Assembly: GCF_014982975.1 (NCBI RefSeq) | Contig: NZ_JADCKL010000004.1 | Coordinates: 124,001 to 188,000, forward strand | Direction: 5' to 3' | DNA length: 64,000 nucleotides | Source: Claveliimonas monacensis | Lineage (GTDB): Bacteria; Bacillota; Clostridia; Lachnospirales; Lachnospiraceae | Shown here: positions 36,070 to 43,261 of the stretch, one piece after another | Position numbering within the stretch: position 1 is the stretch's first letter | Layout: each line of letters starts with the position of its first letter | The notes under the pieces: generated by a model | Seen by the model: the letters and a program-made list of their open reading frames with translations, nothing else | Told to the model about the DNA's origin: nothing | Databases searched by the model: none | Program-made: the position numbers and the translations under genes

Positions 36070-38253
36070 TTAGTCTTCACATACAAAATGCCACTGGTAC
36101 GCCTGGTACTCTCCTTCCAGCACCGGCTTTGGCACACCCACTTCCCGAAGGGCCGTGCTGTTGTACAGCATGCCGGTCTCTGTATCACGGTACATGGTGT
36201 TCTCTTTCAGCCCTCTGACTTTGATGTAGTCCACAGTCATGTTGGCATGTTTCCGGATGCCCACTACCTGCACGAGAGCTTCCTTCCGGTCTTCGGACAC
36301 AAACTCCCAGGCCCCCTGGTTGTCAGTCTGGGGATTGGTGAGTCGGTAGTAGTCTCCTCTCTGCACAAGAGCCGCATACTTTTTATACTCCGCGATCTGG
36401 CGGCGGATCTCCTCTTTGTCCTCCGCACTCAGTTCATTTAGGTTCAGCTCGTAGCCGAAGGTGCCTGCCATGGCCACCATGCCCCTGGTCTTCATGGATG
36501 TGAGACGCCCTGTCTGATGGTTGGGCGAGGCGGACACATGGGCTCCCACAGAGGAAGCCGGGTAAATGAAGGAGGTGCCGTACTGGATCTCCAGGCGGTC
36601 AATGGGATCTGTATTGTCGCTGCACCAGATCTGAGGCGTATAGTACAGCATGCCCGCGTCAAAACGTCCGCCGCCTCCGCTGCATCCCTCGATGAGAATA
36701 TCCGGATACCGGTCCACCAGCCTCTCCAGGAAATCATAGAGTCCCAGCACATAGTCGTGGAGCACCCTCCCCTGGCTGTCCGCCGTGGCGGAATAGATGT
36801 CCGCAAGGCTCCGGTTCATATCCCATTTCACATATTCCACATTGCCCTGGTCCAGGACAGCGCAGATCTTCTCGTAGATGTAATCCACCACTTCTTTTCT
36901 GGAGAAATCCAGGACAAGCTGGTATCTGGAGCGGTTGGGGCGGCGTCCCGGTATGACAAAAGCCCAGTCCGGATGCTCCCGGTAGAGGTCGCTGTCCTCG
37001 TTGACCATCTCCGGCTCGATCCAGATACCGAATTTCAGTCCCATGCCGTTGATCTTTTCAATGAGTTCCCCAAGCGTGCAGCCCAGCTTTTCCTCGTTGA
37101 CAACCCAGTCTCCCAGGCCCCGCATGTCGCTGTCTCTCTTTCCAAACCAGCCGTCGTCCAGAACGAACATCTCAATCCCTAAGTCCGCTGCCTGCTGCGC
37201 CAGCGCAAGAAGGCTGTCCCCTGTAAAGTCAAAGTAGGAGGCCTCCCAGCTGTTGAGGAGAATAGGGCGCACAGTCTCTTTATATTTTCCTCTGCACAGA
37301 TGGGAACGGATGCAGCGGTGCATATTCTGGGACAGCTTTGAGAGTCCTTCGGAAGAATAGCTTAAGATCACCTCCGGCGACTGGAACTGCTCTCCCGGGT
37401 TCAGCGGGTAGGCAAACTGCTCCTCGCTCATTCCCATGAGCAGACGGGTCTGGTAATACTGGTCCTGTCCTGCCTCGCTCTGAAATCCCCCGCTGTAGAC
37501 GAACGTCATGGCGTAGCAGCTTCCTGCGTCTTCCGTGGCGTCATGCTCCGCCAGGATCACCGCCGGGTTGTACTGGTGGCTGGAAGTTCCCCGAAGGCTT
37601 CCGATCTTTGCCACGCCGTGTCCCACAGGCATCCGCTGGCAGTTTCTCTCCATGGCATGGCGGCCGTAAAATGTAATAAAATCATACGCTCCGCCCACAA
37701 GGTCCAGGCAGGCCGGCGCCAGCTTCTTGACAGAGATATGCCCTTTGCTGGCATTGACAATCTTCACACTTCTTGTGATCACATCATACTGGGGCAGCAC
37801 GCCGTAGAGAAGTACCGCCTGCACCCCTGTCACCGGATCTGCCAGCACCACCTCCAGGGTCTGGGCCTCGTCCGTGTCCGCGTACACAGCCGGAAGGCCG
37901 GGAAGGGAGTACTTTCCTTCTTTGATGGTATGGCTCACATACCGGAAATCACTGGCGTAGGTGCGGTCCGTGTTTTTGATGATGCAGGCCGGCGTGCGGT
38001 AGTCCCCGGTTCCCAGGGACGGGAACTCCTGGGGCAGCGCGTCCATGGAGTAGGTCCTGTCCGTTTCCGCCTCGTAGGGGTTTCCTGAAAATCCCCGGTC
38101 ATAATAGGTCAGCAGATAATCCATGCACCCTTCCGCTGTCTTTCCGTAGTACAGGTGCAGAAGGAAGCCGTACCGGTCTATCTGCATCTGATACGTGGTA
38201 TTTCTTGTGTGTAATGTGATGGTCTTATACTTTTCATCATAAATAATGCTCAT
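36070..38253 (-). CDS. aga: GH36 alpha-galactosidase
   Basis: Cytoplasmic tetramer-type alpha-galactosidase releasing galactose from melibiose, raffinose and stachyose. 727 residues from the ATG at 38253 (AGGAGA 7-8 nt upstream); a frame open 30 codons further up has no such site. N-terminal beta-sandwich domain with RGTSSHQYNP, barrel with FVLDDGWFGKRD, nucleophile Asp478 in KWDMNR, CSGGGGRFD, and acid/base Asp546 in WCSDNTDP. Lies between the ABC permeases and the GH13 enzyme; the transporter would import the oligosaccharide intact. Confidence 0.96.
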   Translation of the reverse strand: MSIIYDEKYKTITLHTRNTTYQMQIDRYGFLLHLYYGKTAEGCMDYLLTYYDRGFSGNPYEAETDRTYSMDALPQEFPSLGTGDYRTPACIIKNTDRTYASDFRYVSHTIKEGKYSLPGLPAVYADTDEAQTLEVVLADPVTGVQAVLLYGVLPQYDVITRSVKIVNASKGHISVKKLAPACLDLVGGAYDFITFYGRHAMERNCQRMPVGHGVAKIGSLRGTSSHQYNPAVILAEHDATEDAGSCYAMTFVYSGGFQSEAGQDQYYQTRLLMGMSEEQFAYPLNPGEQFQSPEVILSYSSEGLSKLSQNMHRCIRSHLCRGKYKETVRPILLNSWEASYFDFTGDSLLALAQQAADLGIEMFVLDDGWFGKRDSDMRGLGDWVVNEEKLGCTLGELIEKINGMGLKFGIWIEPEMVNEDSDLYREHPDWAFVIPGRRPNRSRYQLVLDFSRKEVVDYIYEKICAVLDQGNVEYVKWDMNRSLADIYSATADSQGRVLHDYVLGLYDFLERLVDRYPDILIEGCSGGGGRFDAGMLYYTPQIWCSDNTDPIDRLEIQYGTSFIYPASSVGAHVSASPNHQTGRLTSMKTRGMVAMAGTFGYELNLNELSAEDKEEIRRQIAEYKKYAALVQRGDYYRLTNPQTDNQGAWEFVSEDRKEALVQVVGIRKHANMTVDYIKVRGLKENTMYRDTETGMLYNSTALREVGVPKPVLEGEYQAYQWHFVCED

Positions 38254-38283
38254 TTTGTCTCTCCTGCTCTGTAAATTATCAAG

Positions 38284-38363
38284 TGCCGCAAGAGCGGGTA
38301 CATATACCTTCCGGTACACAGACCCGCTCTGCGGCAGATACATCCATCTGTATGGTGTATCTG
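38284..38363 (-). repeat. Tandem stem-loops between ABC permease and alpha-galactosidase genes
   Basis: Two inverted repeats in the 117-nt gap. The first pairs 38322-38336 with 38284-38299 (15 bp with one bulge, GC-rich, inner helix capped by GGAA). The second pairs CAGATACA (38335-38342) with TGTATCTG (38356-38363). No U run follows, so neither is a normal terminator. A segmental mRNA-stability or processing element is the likeliest role. Confidence 0.65.
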
Positions 38364-38370
38364 AATGTAT

Positions 38371-39216
38371 TTATTTTACAGCACCATTTACAACACCGTT
38401 GATGATCTGTTTCTGACAGATCACGTAGAAGATAAGGATCGGGATCAGCGCCAGCAGATAAGATGCAAATGCCAGGTTGTAGTTTGTACCAAACTGCGTC
38501 TGGAAATTCAGCTGTGCCAGAGGCAGTGTGTTCTGCCCTGTACCGGACATGATGACAAGTGGTGTCATCACATCGTTCCATACAGCCAGTGCTGTGATGA
38601 TGGCCACTGTAGCGTGCATAGGCTTCATGATGGGGAAGATGACCTTCCAGTATGTGCGCCATGTGCTGGCGCCGTCCACCCTTGCCGCCTCCTCAAGGGC
38701 AATGGGAATGTTCACCAGATACCCCGAGTACAGAAGCACGTTCATAGGCATATAGAATACCACATACAGGATGATAACGCCAGCCCAGTTTGCAAGTCCC
38801 AGCTCCGCCGTCTGTTTTGCCAGGGGCATCATCAGGATGGCGAAAGGTACGAACATACCGCTTACAATGAAGAGGTACACGAATTTATAAAATTTGCTGT
38901 GGGCGCGGTTCCGGCCGATGGCGTATCCCATCATGGAGTGGAGCACGATGGAGAGCACCACGGTCACGACTGTGATCAGCACGCTGTTCCCCAGGGATCT
39001 CCAGAAGTCCGTCACCTCCATAGCCTGGGCAAAGTTGGAAAGACTCCAGCTCTCCGGGAGGGAGAGGATGCCGGAGATGCTGTTGGTCATCTCAGAGGGC
39101 TGCTTGAAGGCGATGACGATCGCCATGTACAGCGGGAACACGATGGTGCTCAGTCCCAGGATGAGAAGGACCACGACCGGCCAGTTTGTCTTGACTTTAT
39201 CTACTTTTTTATTCAT
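38371..39216 (-). CDS. Carbohydrate ABC transporter permease (MalG/MsmG type)
   Basis: Inner-membrane permease of a CUT1-type sugar importer, 281 residues, six membrane segments. EAA loop for contact with the ATPase: EEAARVDGASTWRTYWKVIFP. Its ATG shares one base with the stop of the preceding permease (TAATG), so the two are coupled. No ATPase gene is in this operon; CUT1 importers of Firmicutes often borrow a shared MsmK/MsmX-type ATPase encoded elsewhere. Confidence 0.94.
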   Translation of the reverse strand: MNKKVDKVKTNWPVVVLLILGLSTIVFPLYMAIVIAFKQPSEMTNSISGILSLPESWSLSNFAQAMEVTDFWRSLGNSVLITVVTVVLSIVLHSMMGYAIGRNRAHSKFYKFVYLFIVSGMFVPFAILMMPLAKQTAELGLANWAGVIILYVVFYMPMNVLLYSGYLVNIPIALEEAARVDGASTWRTYWKVIFPIMKPMHATVAIITALAVWNDVMTPLVIMSGTGQNTLPLAQLNFQTQFGTNYNLAFASYLLALIPILIFYVICQKQIINGVVNGAVK

Positions 39217-40082
39217 TATAACTGCTCCTCCTTCCTGCTGGAGATGCTCATCTGCGCCGCGGAGATAGCCACGATCACGATGAAGAAGATGACGGCGTTA
39301 GCGCTCTGGTAACCGAAGCTTCCGCCCTTCATACCATTGTTGTAGATCAAGAATGAAATGGACTCTGTGCTCTGTGCAGGTCCTCCCTGTGTCATGGCCA
39401 TGATCTGGTCAAATACCATGAGGAAGTTCTTCACGCACAGCACCATGTTGATGGTGAAGAAGGGGATGATCAGCGGGAAGGTCAGATGTCTGAACTGCTT
39501 CCATCCCGTAGCTCCGTCCAGGGAGCCTGCCTCGTACACGTCCTCCGGCACGGTCTGCAGACCGGAGATGTAGATGATGGTGTTCATGGCTATATTCTGC
39601 CAGCAGCACACGATGACGATGGCAAACCAGGCCGTGCTCTCGTTGGAGAGAAGGCTGGAGCTCAAGGTCTCGCTTCCGATCATCTCGCCGAGAGCCGGAA
39701 GGATGTAGGTGAACAGATACTGGAACACATAACCTACTACCAGGGCGCCAAGCACGTTTGGCAGGAAGTAGGCTGCCCGGAAAAATCCTTTTGCCCGGAT
39801 CTTGCTGTTCAGCCCCAGGGCCAGGATCAGACTGATCACATTGGTGATGATGGTGGCACAGATGGCCAGCTTAAATGTAAACAGGTAGGAGCCGCCCACA
39901 CGTGAGTCCGTGAACAGGTCCATGTAATTCCGAAGGCCTACCCAGTCGTAGGTCCCAAAGCCTTTAAAGTTCGTGAAGCTGTAGATAACGCCCCGGATCA
40001 GAGGGATGGTGTTAAAGCACACAAATAATGCCAGGATCGGTATCGTTATCAACAGGAAGGTGCGTTTTCTCTCATTTTTCAT
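39216..40082 (-). CDS. Carbohydrate ABC transporter permease (MalF/MsmF type)
   Basis: Partner permease, 288 residues, six membrane segments, starting with a basic N-terminus and first segment TFLLITIPILALFVCFNTIP. EAA loop: YEAGSLDGATGWKQFRHLTFP. Located 21 nt after the binding-protein gene. With the next permease it forms the channel of the presumed raffinose-family oligosaccharide importer. Confidence 0.94.
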   Translation of the reverse strand: MKNERKRTFLLITIPILALFVCFNTIPLIRGVIYSFTNFKGFGTYDWVGLRNYMDLFTDSRVGGSYLFTFKLAICATIITNVISLILALGLNSKIRAKGFFRAAYFLPNVLGALVVGYVFQYLFTYILPALGEMIGSETLSSSLLSNESTAWFAIVIVCCWQNIAMNTIIYISGLQTVPEDVYEAGSLDGATGWKQFRHLTFPLIIPFFTINMVLCVKNFLMVFDQIMAMTQGGPAQSTESISFLIYNNGMKGGSFGYQSANAVIFFIVIVAISAAQMSISSRKEEQL

Positions 40083-40103
40083 TGTATCCCCACTCCTTTC
40101 CTA

Positions 40104-41393
40104 CTACTCATTGCCGCCGTTTTCTTCGTACTCCTGTACTTCGCGGATGATGTCGCGGTTGTACCGCTGCCAGTCCTTATCGAATCGTGCCAGGAAGGCG
40201 TCTGTATCCTTGTCGATCACATAGGTCTGAAGGATCGCGTCCGCAGCCATCTCCGACGGATAGTAGTGGTCCTGGTAGTCGGTCATATTGCCGGACTCTA
40301 TGTACTCGGTCATGCCGTCCACGTAGGGGGCCAGCTCAAAGTCTCCCTCACGGCAGGGGATGGCATTCTGGTCATCCACATAGGCCTGGATGTTCTCATC
40401 CTCCAGCAGGAAGTCAAGGACTTCATAGGCAGCCTCCTTGTTGGGGCAGTCCGCTGTCACGCAGAAGCCAAGGTCGATACCGGAGTTCAGCGTGTTGCCG
40501 TCTGAAGAGTCGCTGGCAGGCATAACGAAGGAGTCAATGTTCATATCCGGATTGACGGAAAGGATCTGGGGAACCGCGTAGCTTCCGATGGGGTACATGG
40601 CGGACTCGCCTCTTGCAAAGGCTGTACATGCGTCGTTGTAGCCGTATGCCACCGGATCCTCCGGGCCGTACTCCATAAGCTGGATATATTTCTCAGCAGC
40701 CTCTGCGTAGCCTTCTGTAAAGTTCGCCTCTCCTCTGTTCACCTGCTTGCACAGGTCAGAGGGAGCTAAGTCCACCGCAATGCCGTTCCAGGGTGCCAGA
40801 CATGTCCAGGTGTCGCGGAACCCAAAATAGAAGGGAAGGATACCCTCCGCCTTGATCTCCTCGCACAGGCTCATCAGCTCTCCCCAGTTTGTGGGGATCT
40901 CCCATCCGTGCTCCTCAAACATGTCCCTGTTATAAAGGATGCCTGCCGCGTTGGCCACATAGGGCACAATGTAGGTGCCGTCTGTGGGAACGATCTCCAG
41001 AGCCTCCGCAATGTCGATGTAGGAATCCTTGATGTCCGCCATCCCAGCGTAGTCGGACACGTCAGCCAGTATCTCCGCATCTACATAGTAAGAATAGTTG
41101 ATGTCACCGCCAATGCCGATGATATCCGGATAGTCCTCCCGGATAAACCTTGTCCGCATGATGGTGGACGCATCGTTGGGGGAGTCGATGGTCAGATGGA
41201 TGTCATCGTGGGTGGCATTAAACTGTTCTTCCACCTGATCAAAGTAGGTAGCCGCCTCCGGCTTGTACTGCAGGATCTCGATCTCGGTCTTCCCGCTGGA
41301 CTCGCCGCTTCCCGAGCAGCCCGACAGCATCAGCCCGCCGGTCATGACAACGACCAGCGCAGCGCTGAGATATCTTGCGCTTTTTCCTCTCAT
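40104..41393 (-). CDS. Sugar ABC transporter substrate-binding lipoprotein
   Basis: Extracellular solute-binding protein (family 1, MsmE/MalE class), 429 residues from the ATG at 41393: AGGAG (41402-41406) is 8 nt from it but only 2 nt from the ATG at 41399. Signal peptide with lipobox LSGC (Cys26), then a Gly/Ser linker. Binding-fold signatures include GEATYF-like start of the mature domain, EEHGWEIPTNWGEL and FARGESAMYPIGSYAVP. The genes downstream (alpha-galactosidase, GH13) suggest raffinose-type ligands. Divergent from an AraC gene. Confidence 0.93.
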   Translation of the reverse strand: MRGKSARYLSAALVVVMTGGLMLSGCSGSGESSGKTEIEILQYKPEAATYFDQVEEQFNATHDDIHLTIDSPNDASTIMRTRFIREDYPDIIGIGGDINYSYYVDAEILADVSDYAGMADIKDSYIDIAEALEIVPTDGTYIVPYVANAAGILYNRDMFEEHGWEIPTNWGELMSLCEEIKAEGILPFYFGFRDTWTCLAPWNGIAVDLAPSDLCKQVNRGEANFTEGYAEAAEKYIQLMEYGPEDPVAYGYNDACTAFARGESAMYPIGSYAVPQILSVNPDMNIDSFVMPASDSSDGNTLNSGIDLGFCVTADCPNKEAAYEVLDFLLEDENIQAYVDDQNAIPCREGDFELAPYVDGMTEYIESGNMTDYQDHYYPSEMAADAILQTYVIDKDTDAFLARFDKDWQRYNRDIIREVQEYEENGGNE

Positions 41394-41521
41394 TTTCATA
41401 TCTCCTTTCTCTCTCTGTCCTTTCTTTTTTACGGTAGCTCCATTTTAACATATCAATATGCGTCTATAAATACCGCTGTTTTTTTTGTTTTATGCCTTTA
41501 TACTTGTTTTTGTCCTATATA

Positions 41522-41551
41522 TTGATGTCATCTAGCATTTTGGTATATAAT
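41522..41551 (+). promoter_or_regulatory. Promoter of the araC gene at 41600
   Basis: TTGATG (41522-41527), 18-bp spacer, perfect TATAAT (41546-41551), about 48 nt before the chosen ATG. The divergent binding-protein promoter probably lies at about 41440-41470 (minus strand TAAAAT with a weak TTTATA -35). Confidence 0.6.
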
Positions 41552-41599
41552 GATATCAGATACGAAAGATACCGAAAAAATGCTGCAGGAGGTGAATGT

Positions 41600-42454
41600 A
41601 TGAGCAATGTACTGTACTCCATCTTTCCAAGCGAGAACTTTATAGACCTGGGGCTTTACCAGTATGGGTGGGAACAGTGTGACCCGGCCCACTCCTTCGG
41701 ACCTGCCGCCAGGAACCACTATCTGTTCCACTACGTCATATCCGGGACCGGCACTCTGACCGCGGAAAACTCCCGACGGGAGTCCGTCACCTACAACGTC
41801 AAGAGCGGCCAGGGATTTATGCTCTTCCCGCACCAGATCTGCACTTACATCGCTGACAGCGAACTCCCCTGGGAGTACACCTGGCTTGAATTTGACGGGC
41901 TGAAAGTAAAGGAGTTCATCGAGACTGCCGGGCTCACCATGAACACACCCATCTACCGGCCCCGGCACAAAGACATTGCACAACAGATGACGTATGAGAT
42001 GCTCTACATCGCCAACCATTCCCAGGAGTCCCCCTTACATCTGATCGGCCATCTGTACCTCTTTCTGGACTATCTGGCAAAGTCCAACTCCTCCCCCATC
42101 CAGACCCAGGGGAACAGGATGCGGGACTTCTATATTAAGGAAGCCCTCTCTTTCATTGAGCAGAATTTCCAGAATGATATCTCAGTGGAGGACATTGCCG
42201 CTTTCTGTAATCTGAACCGGAGCTACTTTGGAAAGATCTTCCGGGACACCGTAGGGAAATCTCCCCAGGAGTTTTTGATCTCCTACCGCATATCCAAGGC
42301 GGGAGAACTTCTGAAGATGACGTCCCTGTCTATTGCGGACATCGGAAACGCGGTGGGCTATCCGAACCAGCTGCATTTCTCAAGGGCATTTAAAAACGTG
42401 TACGGCGTATCCCCCAGGGCGTGGCGGTACGAACAGCAGGAGAAAATGGAGTAG
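41600..42454 (+). CDS. AraC-family regulator (MsmR/RafR-like)
   Basis: 284 residues from the ATG at 41600, with AGGAGGT 7 nt upstream; an open frame from 41492 would start upstream of the promoter. Cupin domain: HSFGPAARNHYLFHYVISGTGTL, QGFMLFPHQICTYIAD, PWEYTWLEFDG. HTH pair: ISVEDIAAFCNLNRSYFGKIF and SIADIGNAVGYPNQLHFSRAF, ending SPRAWR. Divergent from the sugar ABC operon and probably its activator, as MsmR/RafR proteins are in other Firmicutes. Confidence 0.93.
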   Translation: MSNVLYSIFPSENFIDLGLYQYGWEQCDPAHSFGPAARNHYLFHYVISGTGTLTAENSRRESVTYNVKSGQGFMLFPHQICTYIADSELPWEYTWLEFDGLKVKEFIETAGLTMNTPIYRPRHKDIAQQMTYEMLYIANHSQESPLHLIGHLYLFLDYLAKSNSSPIQTQGNRMRDFYIKEALSFIEQNFQNDISVEDIAAFCNLNRSYFGKIFRDTVGKSPQEFLISYRISKAGELLKMTSLSIADIGNAVGYPNQLHFSRAFKNVYGVSPRAWRYEQQEKME

Positions 42455-42491
42455 TTGATCCTTAAACATCATCCGCATCGAACATATAATG

Positions 42492-42535
42492 TCGTACGAT
42501 AATATATTGATATTTTCGTATGATTTGTGTATAAT
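42492..42535 (+). promoter_or_regulatory. Phd-PIN promoter overlapping an inverted repeat
   Basis: TTGATA (42507-42512), 17-bp spacer, TATAAT (42530-42535). An imperfect inverted repeat with 14-bp arms (TCGTACGATAATAT at 42492-42505; ATATTTTCGTATGA at 42510-42523, 12 of 14 matching) covers the -35 and spacer. Likely the autoregulatory operator of the antitoxin. Confidence 0.7.
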
Positions 42536-42573
42536 AACAATATATAAACCACACCTCGAAGGGAGGAATTTGT

Positions 42574-42795
42574 ATGATCATTACTGCAACCGAATTTAAG
42601 ACCAACCTTGGAAAATATCTGGAAATAGCAGCGTCCCAGGATATTTTTATTACCAAGAACGGCAAAAATATTGCCCGCCTTACAAGCCCCGCTGTCAATA
42701 AACTGGCTCTTCTTGATGATCTTGTGGGAATTATTCCAGAAAGTCAGACAATGGATGAAGATACTATACGAGAGGAGCGGTTGGCCAGACAATGA
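42574..42795 (+). CDS. Phd/YefM-family antitoxin
   Basis: 73-residue antitoxin of a type II module. The N-terminal Phd fold is clear: MIITATEFKTNLGKYLEIA, then IFITKNGKNIARLTSP; the C-terminal tail (about residues 45-73) would wrap the toxin. GGGAGG lies upstream. Its last 4 nt (ATGA) overlap the start of the PIN toxin. The pair is more AT-rich than the surrounding glycosidase genes. Confidence 0.93.
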   Translation: MIITATEFKTNLGKYLEIAASQDIFITKNGKNIARLTSPAVNKLALLDDLVGIIPESQTMDEDTIREERLARQ

Positions 42796-43199
42796 GAATA
42801 CTGATTGATACCAATGTCATTATGGATATTATCCAAAGACGAGAACCGTTTTTCGCAGACTCCTACCAAGCGTTCCGCAAGGCCATAGAAAATGATGTGG
42901 AATGTCTCATCTCCGCATCTGCTGCCACAGATATTTTCTATATACTCCGCAAAGCGTTTCAATCCGCTCAAAAGGCAAAGGATCGGATTGAACAGCTTTC
43001 TCAACTTGTCACATTTGCTGATGTACAGAGTGTAGATATTCATACCGCACTCATGCGCTCTATGCCCGACTTTGAAGATGCCGTTGTAGACGCTGTGGCG
43101 GAGCGGAACGGTGCAAAGTATATTCTCACAAGGAATATCAAAGATTTTGCCGGTTCCTCTGTTCCGGCGATCACACCGACTGAATTTTTGAAAAAGTAA
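42792..43199 (+). CDS. PIN-domain toxin (VapC-like RNase)
   Basis: 135-residue PIN-domain ribonuclease, predicted to cut tRNA or other RNA when freed from its antitoxin. Acidic active-site residues: Asp6 in LIDTN, a Glu near 37, Asp93/Asp96 in MPDFEDAVV, and Asp118 in RNIKDF. Starts within the ATGA overlap with the antitoxin gene. VapB-type partners are more common, but Phd-PIN pairs are known. Confidence 0.92.
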   Translation: MRILIDTNVIMDIIQRREPFFADSYQAFRKAIENDVECLISASAATDIFYILRKAFQSAQKAKDRIEQLSQLVTFADVQSVDIHTALMRSMPDFEDAVVDAVAERNGAKYILTRNIKDFAGSSVPAITPTEFLKK

Positions 43200-43205
43200 C
43201 ATCAA

Positions 43206-43250
43206 AAAACGGAAGTAATCCACTGAAAACAATAGGGATACTTCCGTTTT
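43206..43250. terminator. Bidirectional intrinsic terminator
   Basis: Perfect 12-bp inverted repeat AAAACGGAAGTA (43206-43217) / TACTTCCGTTTT (43239-43250), loop 21 nt, between the convergent PIN toxin and alpha-galactosidase genes. Confidence 0.88.
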
Positions 43251-43261
43251 CAAATTTTGTC

